DNA from: Halomonas icarae
Lineage (GTDB): Bacteria; Pseudomonadota; Gammaproteobacteria; Pseudomonadales; Halomonadaceae
Reading direction: 5' to 3'
NCBI RefSeq assembly: GCF_009901955.1
Contig: NZ_WUTS01000001.1
Coordinates: 434,001 to 498,000 of the forward strand
Length of the DNA stretch: 64,000 bases
Under the pieces are notes generated by a model. That model did no database searches and was not told where the DNA came from. It saw only the letters and a list, made by a program, of their open reading frames with translations. The position numbers and the translations under genes are program-made. Of this stretch, positions 38,960-50,922 are shown piece by piece. How positions within the stretch are numbered: the first letter of the stretch is position 1; the number at the start of each line of letters is the position of its first letter.

Positions 38960-39630
38960 CGCCGATATGCCTCGTTGAGCCGGGTCTCCAGGCGCCGCTG
39001 GAACCAGGCCAGAAGCTCGACGATGACCCAGTAGAAGAGCGCCACGGTGATAAAGGCCTCGAAGTAGAGGAAGCTGCCGGCGGCCTCCTTCTGGGTGGCG
39101 CCCATCAACTCGGTCACCCCAAGCGTAAATGCCAGGGAGGTGGCCTTGATCATGTCGATGAAGTAGTTCATCAGCGTGGGCACCGCGACGCGGGTCGCCT
39201 GAGGCAGCACGATGCGTCGCATCAGCTGGCCATTGGTCATGCCAATGGAGAGTGCCGCCTCGGTCTGGCTGCGGTCGACCCCGACGATGGCGGCACGGAT
39301 GGACTCCGCCATGTAGGCCGAGAAGTGCAGGGTCAGGCCCATGATGGTGGCGGTGATGCCATTGATCTGAGTAAGAAAGGCCAGCAGCTGGGGTAGACCG
39401 TAGTAGAACAGGAATAGCTGTACCAGTAGCGGCGTGCCGCGAAAGAAGGAGATGAACAGCAGGGTAGCGGCGTTGAGCCCCGGGATCCGCAATACGCGGA
39501 TCACGGCGAGGCCACAGGCGAGCACCAGGGCCAGCGCCATGCCTGCGGCTGCCATCTGCAGGGTCAGCGGCAGATAGCGCAGCAGGACGGGGACCAGCCC
39601 CAGCATGTAGTCGAGATCGAGTACGGGCAT
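38956..39630 (-). CDS. Polar amino acid (probably cystine) ABC transporter, permease
   Basis: A 224-residue inner-membrane permease of the HisM/YecS type with about five helices. The N-terminus has LRYLPLTLQMAAAGMALAL and the later EAA loop is EAALSIGMTNGQLMRRIVLPQ. FRGTPLLVQLFLFYYGLP is the hallmark of the amino acid group. Only one permease is present, so it likely works as a homodimer. It lies between the binding protein gene (17 bp away) and the ATPase gene (4-bp overlap). Confidence 0.92.
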   Translation of the reverse strand: MPVLDLDYMLGLVPVLLRYLPLTLQMAAAGMALALVLACGLAVIRVLRIPGLNAATLLFISFFRGTPLLVQLFLFYYGLPQLLAFLTQINGITATIMGLTLHFSAYMAESIRAAIVGVDRSQTEAALSIGMTNGQLMRRIVLPQATRVAVPTLMNYFIDMIKATSLAFTLGVTELMGATQKEAAGSFLYFEAFITVALFYWVIVELLAWFQRRLETRLNEAYRR

Positions 39631-39647
39631 GGGGGCGGCTCAGCGCA

Positions 39648-40415
39648 TCACGGGGTGGTGATGTCGGTGCCGAACCACTGTTGCGAGATCGTGCGCAGCT
39701 CGCCCGATTCACGCAGGGTGGCCAGGGCCGCGTCGACCCGGTCACGCAGGGCGCGATCCTCCTCGGTGTCACGGAAGGGCAGGGCATTGCGAATCTGCGA
39801 GAAGGGCTTGCCGGCCAGTGCCAGGGGCATGGGTTTCTCCTTGATGACCTGGCTGGCACTCACCCGGTCCATGATAAAGGCGTCGACGCGGCCCAGGGCG
39901 GTATCCTGCTCGATATTGCTCTCATAGGTACGGATGTCGATCTCGTCGGCGTAGGGCAGCTCGCGCAGCAACTCCTCATAGTTGGAGCCGAGATTGACGG
40001 CCACGGTCTTGCCCTTCAGATCCTCGACGGACTGGATCGCGTCATTGCCCTTCTTGACCACGACCTGAGCGCCGTCATAGACGTAGGGCTCGGTAAAGGC
40101 GTACTTGGCGGTGCGCTCTTCGGTAATGGTGATCTGGTTGGCGATGGTGTCGATGCGGCCGGACTCGAGCATGCCGAACAGGCCCGAGAAGTTTGCCGTG
40201 ATGAACTCGACCTCGGCCCCCATCTCGTCGGCCACGGCTTCCATGACATCGACCTCGAAGCCCTGAAGCTTGTCCTGTTCGACGAAGGTGAAGGGGAAAT
40301 AACCGCCGGACATGCCCACCTTGATGGTGTCATCGATAGTGTCATCGTCGGCCTGAGCCAGGCCGGCGGTCACGATACCTGCGGCCAGTGTGGTAAGGAC
40401 AATGCGCTTGAGCAT
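39648..40415 (-). CDS. Periplasmic amino acid (probably cystine) binding protein
   Basis: A 255-residue secreted solute-binding protein with a signal peptide about 1-22 (ending LAQA-DD). The cluster 3 fold is indicated by IKVGMSGGYFPFTF, LQGFEVDVMEAVADEMG and ESGRIDTIANQITITEER; the last stretch is typical of cystine-binding FliY/TcyA proteins. Substrate assignment is by family resemblance only. First gene of the operon. The 5' region to 40927 is AT-richer and should hold its promoter. Confidence 0.88.
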   Translation of the reverse strand: MLKRIVLTTLAAGIVTAGLAQADDDTIDDTIKVGMSGGYFPFTFVEQDKLQGFEVDVMEAVADEMGAEVEFITANFSGLFGMLESGRIDTIANQITITEERTAKYAFTEPYVYDGAQVVVKKGNDAIQSVEDLKGKTVAVNLGSNYEELLRELPYADEIDIRTYESNIEQDTALGRVDAFIMDRVSASQVIKEKPMPLALAGKPFSQIRNALPFRDTEEDRALRDRVDAALATLRESGELRTISQQWFGTDITTP

Positions 40416-40778
40416 GATGTGCTCCCGTATGGTGTCTGGAGTAGCGCTAAGACGACGTAGCGTAATGGCTTTTCAGGATGCCCAACCTAGAGAATATAGT
40501 CGCGGAGCTCCAATAGCGCTTAGTTATATATTGGTAATGCAAGCTAGGGAGCGTTAACAATTACTAATTTTTGCGTACCTGATGTAGCATGACGGGATTT
40601 GGATGACGAATGCCTCGACTATTTCACGTTCGGTGCTTGGGGACGTCATGGATAGGTGCCCATCTATTGTTACGTGGGCACCTAATGTCGCTGGCCAAGG
40701 GCTTACGCGGAAGGTGTGTTCAGCGGCCGCTTACCGGAGCCCGGAGCGCCGGCCGGAACATCGTCAGGTACTTATTGG

Positions 40779-40815
40779 AAAAAGCCTCGAGCTCATGAAG
40801 AGTTCGGGGCTTTTT
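40779..40815 (+). terminator. Orphan rho-independent terminator
   Basis: AAAAAGCC (40779-40786) pairs with GGCTTTTT (40808-40815), with a partly paired inner part. No annotated gene ends just before it on this strand, so it may end a small RNA. Confidence 0.6.
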
Positions 40816-40888
40816 GCGTTTGCTGCCTTTTTTTCAGGGAGCCTGGGAGTAAGAGGGTGGTGATTAGACTTTGGTCGTTAGACAAAGG

Positions 40889-40894
40889 TATAAT
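40889..40894 (+). promoter_or_regulatory. Consensus -10 box TATAAT of the small gene
   Basis: TATAAT lies 34 bp before the ATG at 40928. A TTAGAC sequence 19 bp upstream could be the -35. A short leader with AAGGG follows. Confidence 0.6.
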
Positions 40895-40927
40895 GCTTTC
40901 AAAGATCACCACCGTAAGGGTCATGAT

Positions 40928-41089
40928 ATGAGCAAGTCAGCAGTAGCTTTCCCTACCATCTGGGACCGTAGCGGCACCTCACGCAGAGTCGTGAAGCCTG
41001 CTCTGCGTGGGCTCTGGCATGGAATGATCAAGTTGGCTGAAGCCCAGTTTGCGGCACAGGCTCGCCGTGGGTCTCACCCCTACGTTTAA
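40928..41089 (+). CDS. Small basic protein of unknown function (53 residues)
   Basis: Begins MSKSAVAFPTIWDRSGTSRR and ends RRGSHPYV. No membrane helix, signal peptide or known domain; about ten basic residues, with an amphipathic middle (ALRGLWHGMIKLAEAQFAAQ). Support for a real gene comes from a perfect TATAAT box, an AAGGG ribosome site and a strong terminator 45 bp after the stop, all correctly spaced. It stands alone between the cystine transporter and gdhA. I do not recognise the family. Confidence 0.65.
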   Translation: MSKSAVAFPTIWDRSGTSRRVVKPALRGLWHGMIKLAEAQFAAQARRGSHPYV

Positions 41090-41133
41090 AGCAGCAAGGG
41101 ACACCGACAAACTCGGCGCTCGGCAAGACACGC

Positions 41134-41163
41134 AAAAGCCCGGACCAGTAGGTCCGGGCTTTT
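41134..41163. terminator. Bidirectional terminator between the small gene and gdhA
   Basis: Thirteen-pair stem AAAAGCCCGGACC / GGTCCGGGCTTTT around an AGTA loop. It serves the rightward small gene and, on the other strand, gdhA. Confidence 0.93.
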
Positions 41164-41203
41164 CAGTGGTGCACTTGCAGGAAGGTGCGTGATCAATGCG
41201 TGG

Positions 41204-42628
<1,425 letters not shown>

Positions 42629-42629
42629 C

Positions 42630-42657
42630 TATATAGCAATGCAGCATTATGCATCAA
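42630..42657 (-). promoter_or_regulatory. Promoter of gdhA
   Basis: On the minus strand TTGATG (42657-42652), 16-bp spacer and TATATA (42635-42630) give a good sigma-70 promoter about 70 bp before the gdhA ATG. The rest of the 332-bp gap to rlmM holds short inverted repeats (GCGCACTGTGCGC near 42673) but no gene. Confidence 0.6.
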
Positions 42658-42891
42658 ATGTATGGGTCATGCGCGCACTGTGCGCTGTGATGGTGCACGC
42701 TGCATATCGGTTGTCCTCATTATGGAGCTTCGGTGTCGAAGGCATCTTCATTGACACACCGTGTCGCGGCTCTCGACATGGCGGTCGTGCCGGCTTTCCC
42801 TGTGCGGGGAGCGGTGCTAAGGTGCTCTGCCGCCGGTGCCCCGGCAGCAGGTTGGGTTCACGAGGCGCTGTAACGGTAAGGAAGAGACGGC

Positions 42892-43971
42892 ATGGAGAAG
42901 ACGACAACATATCCGGTGGAGCTTCTCTGCTACTGCCGCCCGGGCTTCGAACCTGACCTGGCTGCCGAGCTCTCCGAGAAGGCGGCTTCGCTTGGCAGAG
43001 CGGGGGAGACCGACTTTACACGGGATGCAGGCTTCGTGAGGTTCCTGCTCCCCGAGGGAGAGGTCGCCAATGGCCTGCATCGTGACCTGCCGCTGGGCGG
43101 GCTGGTCTTCGCCCGGCAGAGTCTGGTGGCGTTGCCGCCGCTGACGCTGTCGCGGGACGATCGACTGACATCGATCGTCGATCAGGTGGAGGCCAGTGGC
43201 TGGAGTTTCGAGAGCCTCTGGCAGGAGACCCCGGATACCAACGATGGCAAGGCGCTGGCTGGGCTTGCCAAGGCGCTGGAGCGGCCGTTGACCTCGCTTC
43301 TGAAAAAGCGCAAGGCGCTGCGTCGCAAGGCGGGCGGCAGGCGCCTGCATCTGCTGTGGAGTGCCGGTGACCGGGTTCAGCTGGGGATGAGCTTTCCGGG
43401 AAATCGCAGCGAGCTGCCGGGCGGCATCCGTCGTCTGCGTTTTCCCAAGTCGGCGCCCAGTCGCTCCACTCTCAAGCTGGAGGAGGCGTGGCATGAATTC
43501 GTGCCGCGGGGAGAGTGGGACGAACGACTCGGCGAGGGCATGCAGGCGGCAGACCTCGGCGCGGCACCGGGTGGCTGGACCTGGCAGCTGGTGCAGCGGG
43601 GCATGCATGTCTATGCGATCGACAATGGCCCGATGGACAAGGCGCTGATGGCCACCGGGCAGGTTGAGCACCTGCATGCGGACGGCTTTACCTGGGAGCC
43701 TCCGTACCGTCTCGACTGGCTGGTCTGCGATATCGTCGACAAACCCTCACGGGTGGAGGCGATGGTGGAGCGCTGGCTGGTTCGGCGCTGGTGCCGGGAG
43801 GCGGTATTCAACCTCAAGCTGCCGATGAAACAGCGCTGGCCGGAAGTGGATGCCTGTCTGCGTCGGCTTTCCGAGGCGCTGGAGGCGGCCAGGGTCGAGG
43901 CCGACATTGCCTGCCGCCACCTCTATCACGATCGTGAAGAGGTGACGGTGCATGTGAGACTGAAAGGGTAA
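42892..43971 (+). CDS. rlmM: 23S rRNA 2'-O-ribose C2498 methyltransferase
   Basis: A 359-residue SAM-dependent methyltransferase with an N-terminal THUMP-like domain (VELLCYCRPGFEPDLAAELSEKA) and a C-terminal Rossmann domain. The SAM motif DLGAAPGGWTWQL is near residue 220, and the K-D-K-E type catalytic residues fit KLEEAWHEF, CDIVDKPSRV, FNLKLPMKQRW and the C-terminal HDREEVTVHVRL. This matches RlmM (YgdE) rather than RlmE. The start ATG 42892 follows GGAAGAG. It is convergent with the following small gene. Confidence 0.94.
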   Translation: MEKTTTYPVELLCYCRPGFEPDLAAELSEKAASLGRAGETDFTRDAGFVRFLLPEGEVANGLHRDLPLGGLVFARQSLVALPPLTLSRDDRLTSIVDQVEASGWSFESLWQETPDTNDGKALAGLAKALERPLTSLLKKRKALRRKAGGRRLHLLWSAGDRVQLGMSFPGNRSELPGGIRRLRFPKSAPSRSTLKLEEAWHEFVPRGEWDERLGEGMQAADLGAAPGGWTWQLVQRGMHVYAIDNGPMDKALMATGQVEHLHADGFTWEPPYRLDWLVCDIVDKPSRVEAMVERWLVRRWCREAVFNLKLPMKQRWPEVDACLRRLSEALEAARVEADIACRHLYHDREEVTVHVRLKG

Positions 43972-43974
43972 GCG

Positions 43975-44265
43975 TCAGTGCGTGGTGGGTTCGTAGATGC
44001 GGATCCGCTCTTCCTCGGTTAGCAGTGGCAGCAGGCGCTGCATTACCTGAGTGCGGGTCTCGCTGGTGTACCACTCCTTCCAGGCACGCAGGTCACGCCA
44101 CTTGGTGATCATCAGACGCCGGTCGCTGTGCCCCTGCTCCACGAGGCTCTCACCACCCACGAAGCCCTTGGCACCCAGCGACACTCGCATGGCCTCGCGG
44201 GCGGCCGCCTCGTACTCTTCCTCGAGGCCGGGCATGATACGGCGTTCGATAATGATCTTGATCAT
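43975..44265 (-). CDS. ABM-domain (antibiotic biosynthesis monooxygenase-like) protein
   Basis: A 96-residue ferredoxin-like dimeric alpha+beta barrel protein. MIKIIIERRIMPGLEEEYEAA followed by KGFVGGESLVEQG and a WRDLRAWKEWYTSE helix is the common ABM layout. Such proteins bind heme or quinone-like molecules or are of unknown role; no catalytic residues can be assigned. ATG 44265 has GGAG upstream. It ends 4 bp from the rlmM stop (convergent) and is divergent from tusA. Confidence 0.82.
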   Translation of the reverse strand: MIKIIIERRIMPGLEEEYEAAAREAMRVSLGAKGFVGGESLVEQGHSDRRLMITKWRDLRAWKEWYTSETRTQVMQRLLPLLTEEERIRIYEPTTH

Positions 44266-44340
44266 CTTGCAGGCTCCGACTGATTTCTTTAGCACCTAAT
44301 GCCTTTACAGCGATCTTCAATTGTCACCAGGAGGTTCTCG

Positions 44341-44580
44341 ATGGCGGAGAAACACGACTTTCAGGCCGAACTCGATACCACCGGACTCTACTGTCCCGAG
44401 CCGATCATGCTGATGCACAACAAGGTCCGCGACATGCAGACCGGGGAGGTGCTCAAGGTAGTCGCCAGCGACCCGGCGACCACCCGCGATGTGCCCAAGT
44501 TCTGCCAGTTTCTGGGGCATGAGCTGGTCCATCAGCAGCAGCAGGGAGACAGTTATCTCTACTTTATCCGTTTAGGCTAA
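44341..44580 (+). CDS. tusA: Sulfur carrier protein TusA
   Basis: A 79-residue sulfur relay protein that takes persulfide sulfur from IscS and passes it on for tRNA 2-thiouridine or Moco synthesis. The active cysteine sits in LYCPEPIMLMHNKVRD near residue 18, the CPxP hallmark. ATG 44341 has AGGAGG upstream. It overlaps the next gene, convergent, by 4 bp at the stops. Its sulfur role fits the Moco operon nearby only loosely. Confidence 0.93.
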   Translation: MAEKHDFQAELDTTGLYCPEPIMLMHNKVRDMQTGEVLKVVASDPATTRDVPKFCQFLGHELVHQQQQGDSYLYFIRLG

Positions 44581-45308
44581 TCCTGTCCCCTCTGCGCCGC
44601 CGGCGTGGCTGGGATGCCCTCAGGCACCACCATCAGGGCCAGCGCCTCCAGGGTCGCCGGGTCCTCCTGGCGAATCCGGTTGGCGATCTGGCGCTGAAAG
44701 AAGTAGACCCGGCGATGGCGGCTATGCACGGGATAGAGACAGGCATCGCCGAGCACGATCGGCGTCTGCTCCACATGGCGCTCATCGGCGAGTAGCGCCT
44801 CGACCGTGCCGTCGCTGTAGAGTCGCCAGCCGAATACCTGCTTGAGCTGCCAGGGGGCCTCGCCATCATCCATGCACAGGGCGTGGGTGCCCTGCAGTTC
44901 GGGTAGCTGCTGGATCAGGGTGACCTGCTCGGTCTCCTCGTAATCGAAGTAGCTGGCGGCGTGCTCCAGCTCCATCACCTTGTGCTCTGGAGCGCTATCG
45001 AGCAGCTCCTCGGTCTCGGGATCCCGATAGCCGACGAAGCGGCCATGCTCGTCATCGTCCAGGCGTTGGCAGGGTGTCAGTGACTCCATCCACGCCACCA
45101 GGCCCACCACTTCACCATCCTCGCGTAGTCCCCAGGCCAGCAGTGGCATGCCATACAGGGTGTCGGGGCTGGCGTCGAGGCGATACACCATCTCGAGCCC
45201 ATCAAGCTCCGGTGCCAATCGGACCAGGCGGCGTCTGGCCTGCTGACGCTGGCGCCTGGCATCCAGGTCGATGACCCGGGCAGTGCGGGGTGACATCTGG
45301 GTTCCCAT
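44577..45308 (-). CDS. Conserved-looking protein of unknown function
   Basis: A 243-residue soluble, acidic protein with no signal peptide or membrane helix. A basic start (ARRQRQQARRRLVRLAPEL) is followed by an alpha+beta body with repeated acidic patches. No motif known to me is present. ATG 45308 has GGAGG 6 bases upstream, and codon use is like the neighbours, so it is a real gene. It overlaps tusA tail to tail and is followed, 149 bp upstream on the other side, by DUF3080. Function unassigned. Confidence 0.75.
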   Translation of the reverse strand: MGTQMSPRTARVIDLDARRQRQQARRRLVRLAPELDGLEMVYRLDASPDTLYGMPLLAWGLREDGEVVGLVAWMESLTPCQRLDDDEHGRFVGYRDPETEELLDSAPEHKVMELEHAASYFDYEETEQVTLIQQLPELQGTHALCMDDGEAPWQLKQVFGWRLYSDGTVEALLADERHVEQTPIVLGDACLYPVHSRHRRVYFFQRQIANRIRQEDPATLEALALMVVPEGIPATPAAQRGQD

Positions 45309-45456
45309 GGTGTCCCTCCAGGTGCTGCTTGATCACGGATCCAGGCCGGGCGGAGATCGCCCCGGGCCGGTGCGGAAGCGCTCTGCGTCACTCAAGCACC
45401 ACCAATAGCATAGACCCGATCATAGGTTAAGCCCTGCATCACGGGGCCGCTGACGG

Positions 45457-46518
45457 TCATGCCTCCGGGCAGCGTGAGGCGAGAGCCTCGCGCCGCTCAA
45501 GATGGGCCTGCAGGGCCTGATGGAAACTCGGAAATGGCGCCTCGGAATTTTGCCGAGAAAGCCACGCCTGACGATAGGCCTGCACCGCTTCCGGCGGCGT
45601 CTCAAGGCTATCGAAGAGTGGCAGGAGGCGGGTGAGCCACGCCTCAGCGGCATCATCCAGTGCTGTCAGCCAGTTGGCGAGCCGCCGTGCCTCGGGTGCC
45701 TGCCGCGGGTCGGCAGAGAAGCCTTCCGGCGGACAGTATCCGGGGGTGTCGAGCGCCTGGTCGAGCAAGGTATTGGCTTCCGTGAGGCGCTGTTCGGCGA
45801 GCAGCAGGGTGCGCAGTAACTGTGCCGTGTAGGGACGGTCGTTGAGCGCCTGCAGGTGTCTCTCGAGTGCCTCGAGGTCGACCGGTCGCGGAGAGCTTTC
45901 CAGCGGCGCGCGACTCAAGGCGTTAAGGTACTCGAGGGCGGTTAGCTGCTCACTCGGAGGCGTCAGGTCATCCGGGGGCAGTGGGGAGCTGACGCGTGAG
46001 AAGCTCTGCGCCCACTCCTCGGAACCGAAGAGCCCATTCCAGCTCGCCTGTGGAAGCTGTCGGCGCTTGGTGGAGGTTAGTTGTTCGAGACGAGCGAGGT
46101 CATCCGCGGCCAGCCTGTCGGCCACCCCGCTCGACAGGCATGCCGTGAGGCGTTGCCACAGTTTTAGTTCGTACTGCCAGCGCTGGCTGGCGGGGGCCAC
46201 AAGTCCCAGGGTGCTGTTGCGCTGGGCGACCAGGGTGGTGATATGGCACTCACGCAGGGCAAAGATGTCGAGCAGGCCCTCGCGGGTGTCGGGGATGGGG
46301 ACACGGCGTTCGCGTAGCCTGGGGAAGGCACCGATATTGCGTGGCTCGGCGTGGTCGGGAGGTGACAGGTCGAGGCGTTCGGCCAGGGTTCGCTGATAGT
46401 CGCGGAGCAGCCGATCGCTGGCATCGTTGGTGTCGCAGCCTGCCAGCATCAGGATAAGCGCTATGGCCACGATGCCACGGCACACAGGGTCAGGGATGAA
46501 GCGGGTCGCGTTCGCCAT
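45457..46518 (-). CDS. DUF3080-type lipoprotein
   Basis: A 353-residue predicted lipoprotein. The N-terminus has a signal with lipobox LMLAGC, so Cys28 would be lipidated, followed by a helical body rich in Leu, Arg and Gln with several conserved Cys (for example in RECHITTL and LTACLSS). It matches, by memory, the DUF3080 family, often found beside norM. Its start lies 29 bp inside the 3' end of the norM-like gene, so the two are co-transcribed and translationally coupled. Function unknown. Confidence 0.78.
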   Translation of the reverse strand: MANATRFIPDPVCRGIVAIALILMLAGCDTNDASDRLLRDYQRTLAERLDLSPPDHAEPRNIGAFPRLRERRVPIPDTREGLLDIFALRECHITTLVAQRNSTLGLVAPASQRWQYELKLWQRLTACLSSGVADRLAADDLARLEQLTSTKRRQLPQASWNGLFGSEEWAQSFSRVSSPLPPDDLTPPSEQLTALEYLNALSRAPLESSPRPVDLEALERHLQALNDRPYTAQLLRTLLLAEQRLTEANTLLDQALDTPGYCPPEGFSADPRQAPEARRLANWLTALDDAAEAWLTRLLPLFDSLETPPEAVQAYRQAWLSRQNSEAPFPSFHQALQAHLERREALASRCPEA

Positions 46519-47926
46519 GGGCCACCGCCTTGCTGATTCGTCTCAGTCGCTCACCGAGCAGGATGGCCGCGACGGTGAGCCCTCCGATCAAGCCGATCCA
46601 GTAGCCATGGACGCCGAGCGGCGCCACGAGTCCAGGAATTCCGCGGGTGCCCAGCCAGTGGCCGCCGGCCATGCCCACCAGCCAGTAGGAGGTCAGCGTG
46701 ATCACCATGATGATACGCGTGTCCTTGTAACCGCGCAGTGCGCCACCGAGATTGACCTGTAGCGAGTCGGAGACTTGGTAGACCATGGCCAGCAGGACCA
46801 GCGACAGGGCCAGAGAGGCCACTTCCGGGTCCCGCGTGTAGAGCCCGATCACCGGTTCGGCGGTGAATCGCAGCAGCAGGCCGTTGAGCAGGGCCACGGC
46901 CAGGCAGAGGACAATGCCATGCCAGGCGATCCGGCGCGCATGGTTGTGGCGCTGCTGTCCCAGCACATTACCGACCCGCACCGTTAGCGCCATGCTCAGC
47001 GACAGCGGCAGCATGAACAGGATGGAGGTGTAGTTGAGAGCTACCTGATGGGCAGCCACGGTGACCTCGCCGAGGCTGGCGATAAACAGGGCGATCAGCG
47101 TGAATAGCGTGACCTCGACGAAGATTGCCACACCGATGGGCAGTCCTACGTACAGCAGTTCGCTGACCAATCGCCAACGTGGGAGGCTGGCGGTATGCCA
47201 TAGCGACACCTTGCCATAGGCACGCGAGTGGCGCGTATAGAGCCCCATGCACAGGCACATGGTCCATAGCGAAAGCGCGGTGGCGATCCCGCAGCCCAGC
47301 GCGCCAAGCGCCGGCAGCGCCTTAAGCCAATGCGGCAGCCAGGGCCCCAGCAGGGAGGTCAGTCCCTCGCCGCCGTAGATCAGCACGAAGTTGCTTGGCA
47401 CATTGACGGCCAGCCCCGCCAGGCTGATCCATAACGAGGGACGGGTATGGTTCATGCCGTCGGAGAAGGCGCGCAGGGCCTGGAAGAGCGCGGCCCCGGG
47501 CATGCCGAAGGCCACCGCAAGAAGATAGCTACGCGAGCGTTCGGCGACTGCCTCGGGCACTTCCATCAGGGTGAAGATCGGGCCCACCGCAAACCACAGC
47601 AGCCCGGCGGCCAGTGCACCGAGTACCAGCGCTACCCATAGCCCCTGGTGCACATTGGGGGTGATCTCCGCGATACGACCTCCCCCCAGCAGCTGAGCGA
47701 CGATGGGAGTGAGCCCCATCAGGGTGCCGGTCATGAACAGCATCAGTGGCAGCCACAGGCTGGAGCCAACCGACACCGCCGCCAGGTCAGTGGCGCTCAG
47801 TCGACCGGTCATCATCACATCGGCCACGCTCATGCCTGCCTGAGCCAGCTGGGCGCCGCAGATCGGCAGGGCCAGCGCCAGCAGTGGACGAGTCTCACGG
47901 CGGGCGGTATCGAAAAGGGTGGCCAT
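46490..47926 (-). CDS. norM: NorM-type MATE multidrug efflux transporter
   Basis: A 478-residue inner-membrane antiporter with 12 predicted helices in two homologous halves. PICGAQLAQAGMSVADVMMTGRLSATDLAAVSVG in the first half (read as two short motifs) and HQVALNYTSILFMLPLSLSMALTVRVGN in the second are typical of the NorM subgroup, which exports dyes and fluoroquinolones in exchange for Na+. ATG 47926 is chosen from the family start (MATLFDTARRE); its ribosome site is weak. It overlaps the DUF3080 gene by 29 bp and is divergent from epmC. Confidence 0.92.
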   Translation of the reverse strand: MATLFDTARRETRPLLALALPICGAQLAQAGMSVADVMMTGRLSATDLAAVSVGSSLWLPLMLFMTGTLMGLTPIVAQLLGGGRIAEITPNVHQGLWVALVLGALAAGLLWFAVGPIFTLMEVPEAVAERSRSYLLAVAFGMPGAALFQALRAFSDGMNHTRPSLWISLAGLAVNVPSNFVLIYGGEGLTSLLGPWLPHWLKALPALGALGCGIATALSLWTMCLCMGLYTRHSRAYGKVSLWHTASLPRWRLVSELLYVGLPIGVAIFVEVTLFTLIALFIASLGEVTVAAHQVALNYTSILFMLPLSLSMALTVRVGNVLGQQRHNHARRIAWHGIVLCLAVALLNGLLLRFTAEPVIGLYTRDPEVASLALSLVLLAMVYQVSDSLQVNLGGALRGYKDTRIIMVITLTSYWLVGMAGGHWLGTRGIPGLVAPLGVHGYWIGLIGGLTVAAILLGERLRRISKAVAHGERDPLHP

Positions 47927-48049
47927 CGGGCGGCTCAAGAGATGCGCTCCATGCAGTCGGGTAGGGGGGCCAATGCTAGCAAGGCCGGGCATTCTTTGCC
48001 CGTCTGGCGAGCGGTATACTAGGGCCTCAACCACGATCATGGAGGCCGC

Positions 48050-48613
48050 GTGACACACCGCTTGGAGGATATCATCGCCCTGTTCGATGGCCTGTTTCAG
48101 GAGACCTACCGAACGCGTCTGGTACGGGGTGGCGATGACCCCCTCTACCTGCCCGCCGACGCCGACTCGCCCTGGCACCGAGTGATCTTCGCCCGCGGCT
48201 TCTTTACCAGCGCATTGCACGAGATCAGCCACTGGTGCATCGCCGGGGCGAAGCGCCGCCAGCTGGAGGACTACGGCTACTGGTATCTGCCCGATGGGCG
48301 CGATGTCGCCCAGCAACGTGACTTCGAGGCCGTGGAGGTCGCGCCCCAGGCGCTGGAGCTGCTCTTCTCGCGGGCCTGTGGCCTGCGCTTCCATGTCAGC
48401 GTCGATAACCTCGATGGCGATGCCGTAGTGGACCGTGAGGCCTTCCATGCCAGGGTCGAGGCGCGTGCACGACGCTACGAGCGTGAAGGGCTGCCGTCGC
48501 GGGCAGACGCGTGGCGCCGTACCCTGGCCGCCTTCTATGACCAGGGCCTGCCTCTGTGCGAGGCGGTGGCCTCCGGTCGCGCCAGGCTTGCCGCCTCGCC
48601 TCAGCCGGCCTGA
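48050..48613 (+). CDS. epmC: Elongation factor P hydroxylase
   Basis: Completes the lysyl modification of EF-P by hydroxylation after EpmA and EpmB. It has 187 residues; the metal-binding HEISHWCIAG near residue 57 and DYGYWYLPDGRD near 73 are the YfcM/EpmC signatures. The GTG start at 48050 follows GGAGG. A TATACT hexamer lies at 48015-48020. EpmA, EpmB and EF-P are not in the window, but the presence of epmC implies the beta-lysylation pathway in this organism. Confidence 0.92.
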   Translation: MTHRLEDIIALFDGLFQETYRTRLVRGGDDPLYLPADADSPWHRVIFARGFFTSALHEISHWCIAGAKRRQLEDYGYWYLPDGRDVAQQRDFEAVEVAPQALELLFSRACGLRFHVSVDNLDGDAVVDREAFHARVEARARRYEREGLPSRADAWRRTLAAFYDQGLPLCEAVASGRARLAASPQPA

Positions 48614-48748
48614 GTGGCGCGCCACGCTCGGCAGGGGCGATATGAACCCACGGGCAGCCTCCTTATCGGACCCGGGCGGTCGCTCCAACACCCTCGTCTG
48701 GAGAGCAGGCTAGGCTAGGGGGAGACATCAACGCCGCGAGGTGCCGCC

Positions 48749-50914
<2,166 letters not shown>

Positions 50915-50922
50915 CTGGGCGA

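Larger units (their letters stand above)
40416..40927. other. 512-bp intergenic region with structured segment and an orphan terminator
   Basis: No protein gene is convincing here. Near the binding-protein gene are AT-rich stretches (around 40490-40580), probably its promoter. Between 40654 and 40815 there is a perfect 9-bp hairpin (AGGTGCCCA 40654-40662 with TGGGCACCT 40675-40683), a GC-rich fold around 40722-40757, and a rho-independent-type terminator. Such a layout could encode a small RNA transcribed rightward. The last part is the promoter of the 53-residue protein. Confidence 0.5.

Noticed and set aside
40600..40820. 6S RNA or tRNA gene
   Set aside because: The characteristic 6S bulge sequences and the tRNA cloverleaf with T-loop are not found; only a generic structured segment remains.
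44577..44580. Frameshift or assembly error at the tusA end
   Set aside because: The 4-bp tail-to-tail overlap of stops is normal; both proteins have complete C-termini.
47997..48020. Full promoter for epmC
   Set aside because: TATACT is good, but no -35 hexamer stands at 15-19 bp, so only the hexamer is mentioned.
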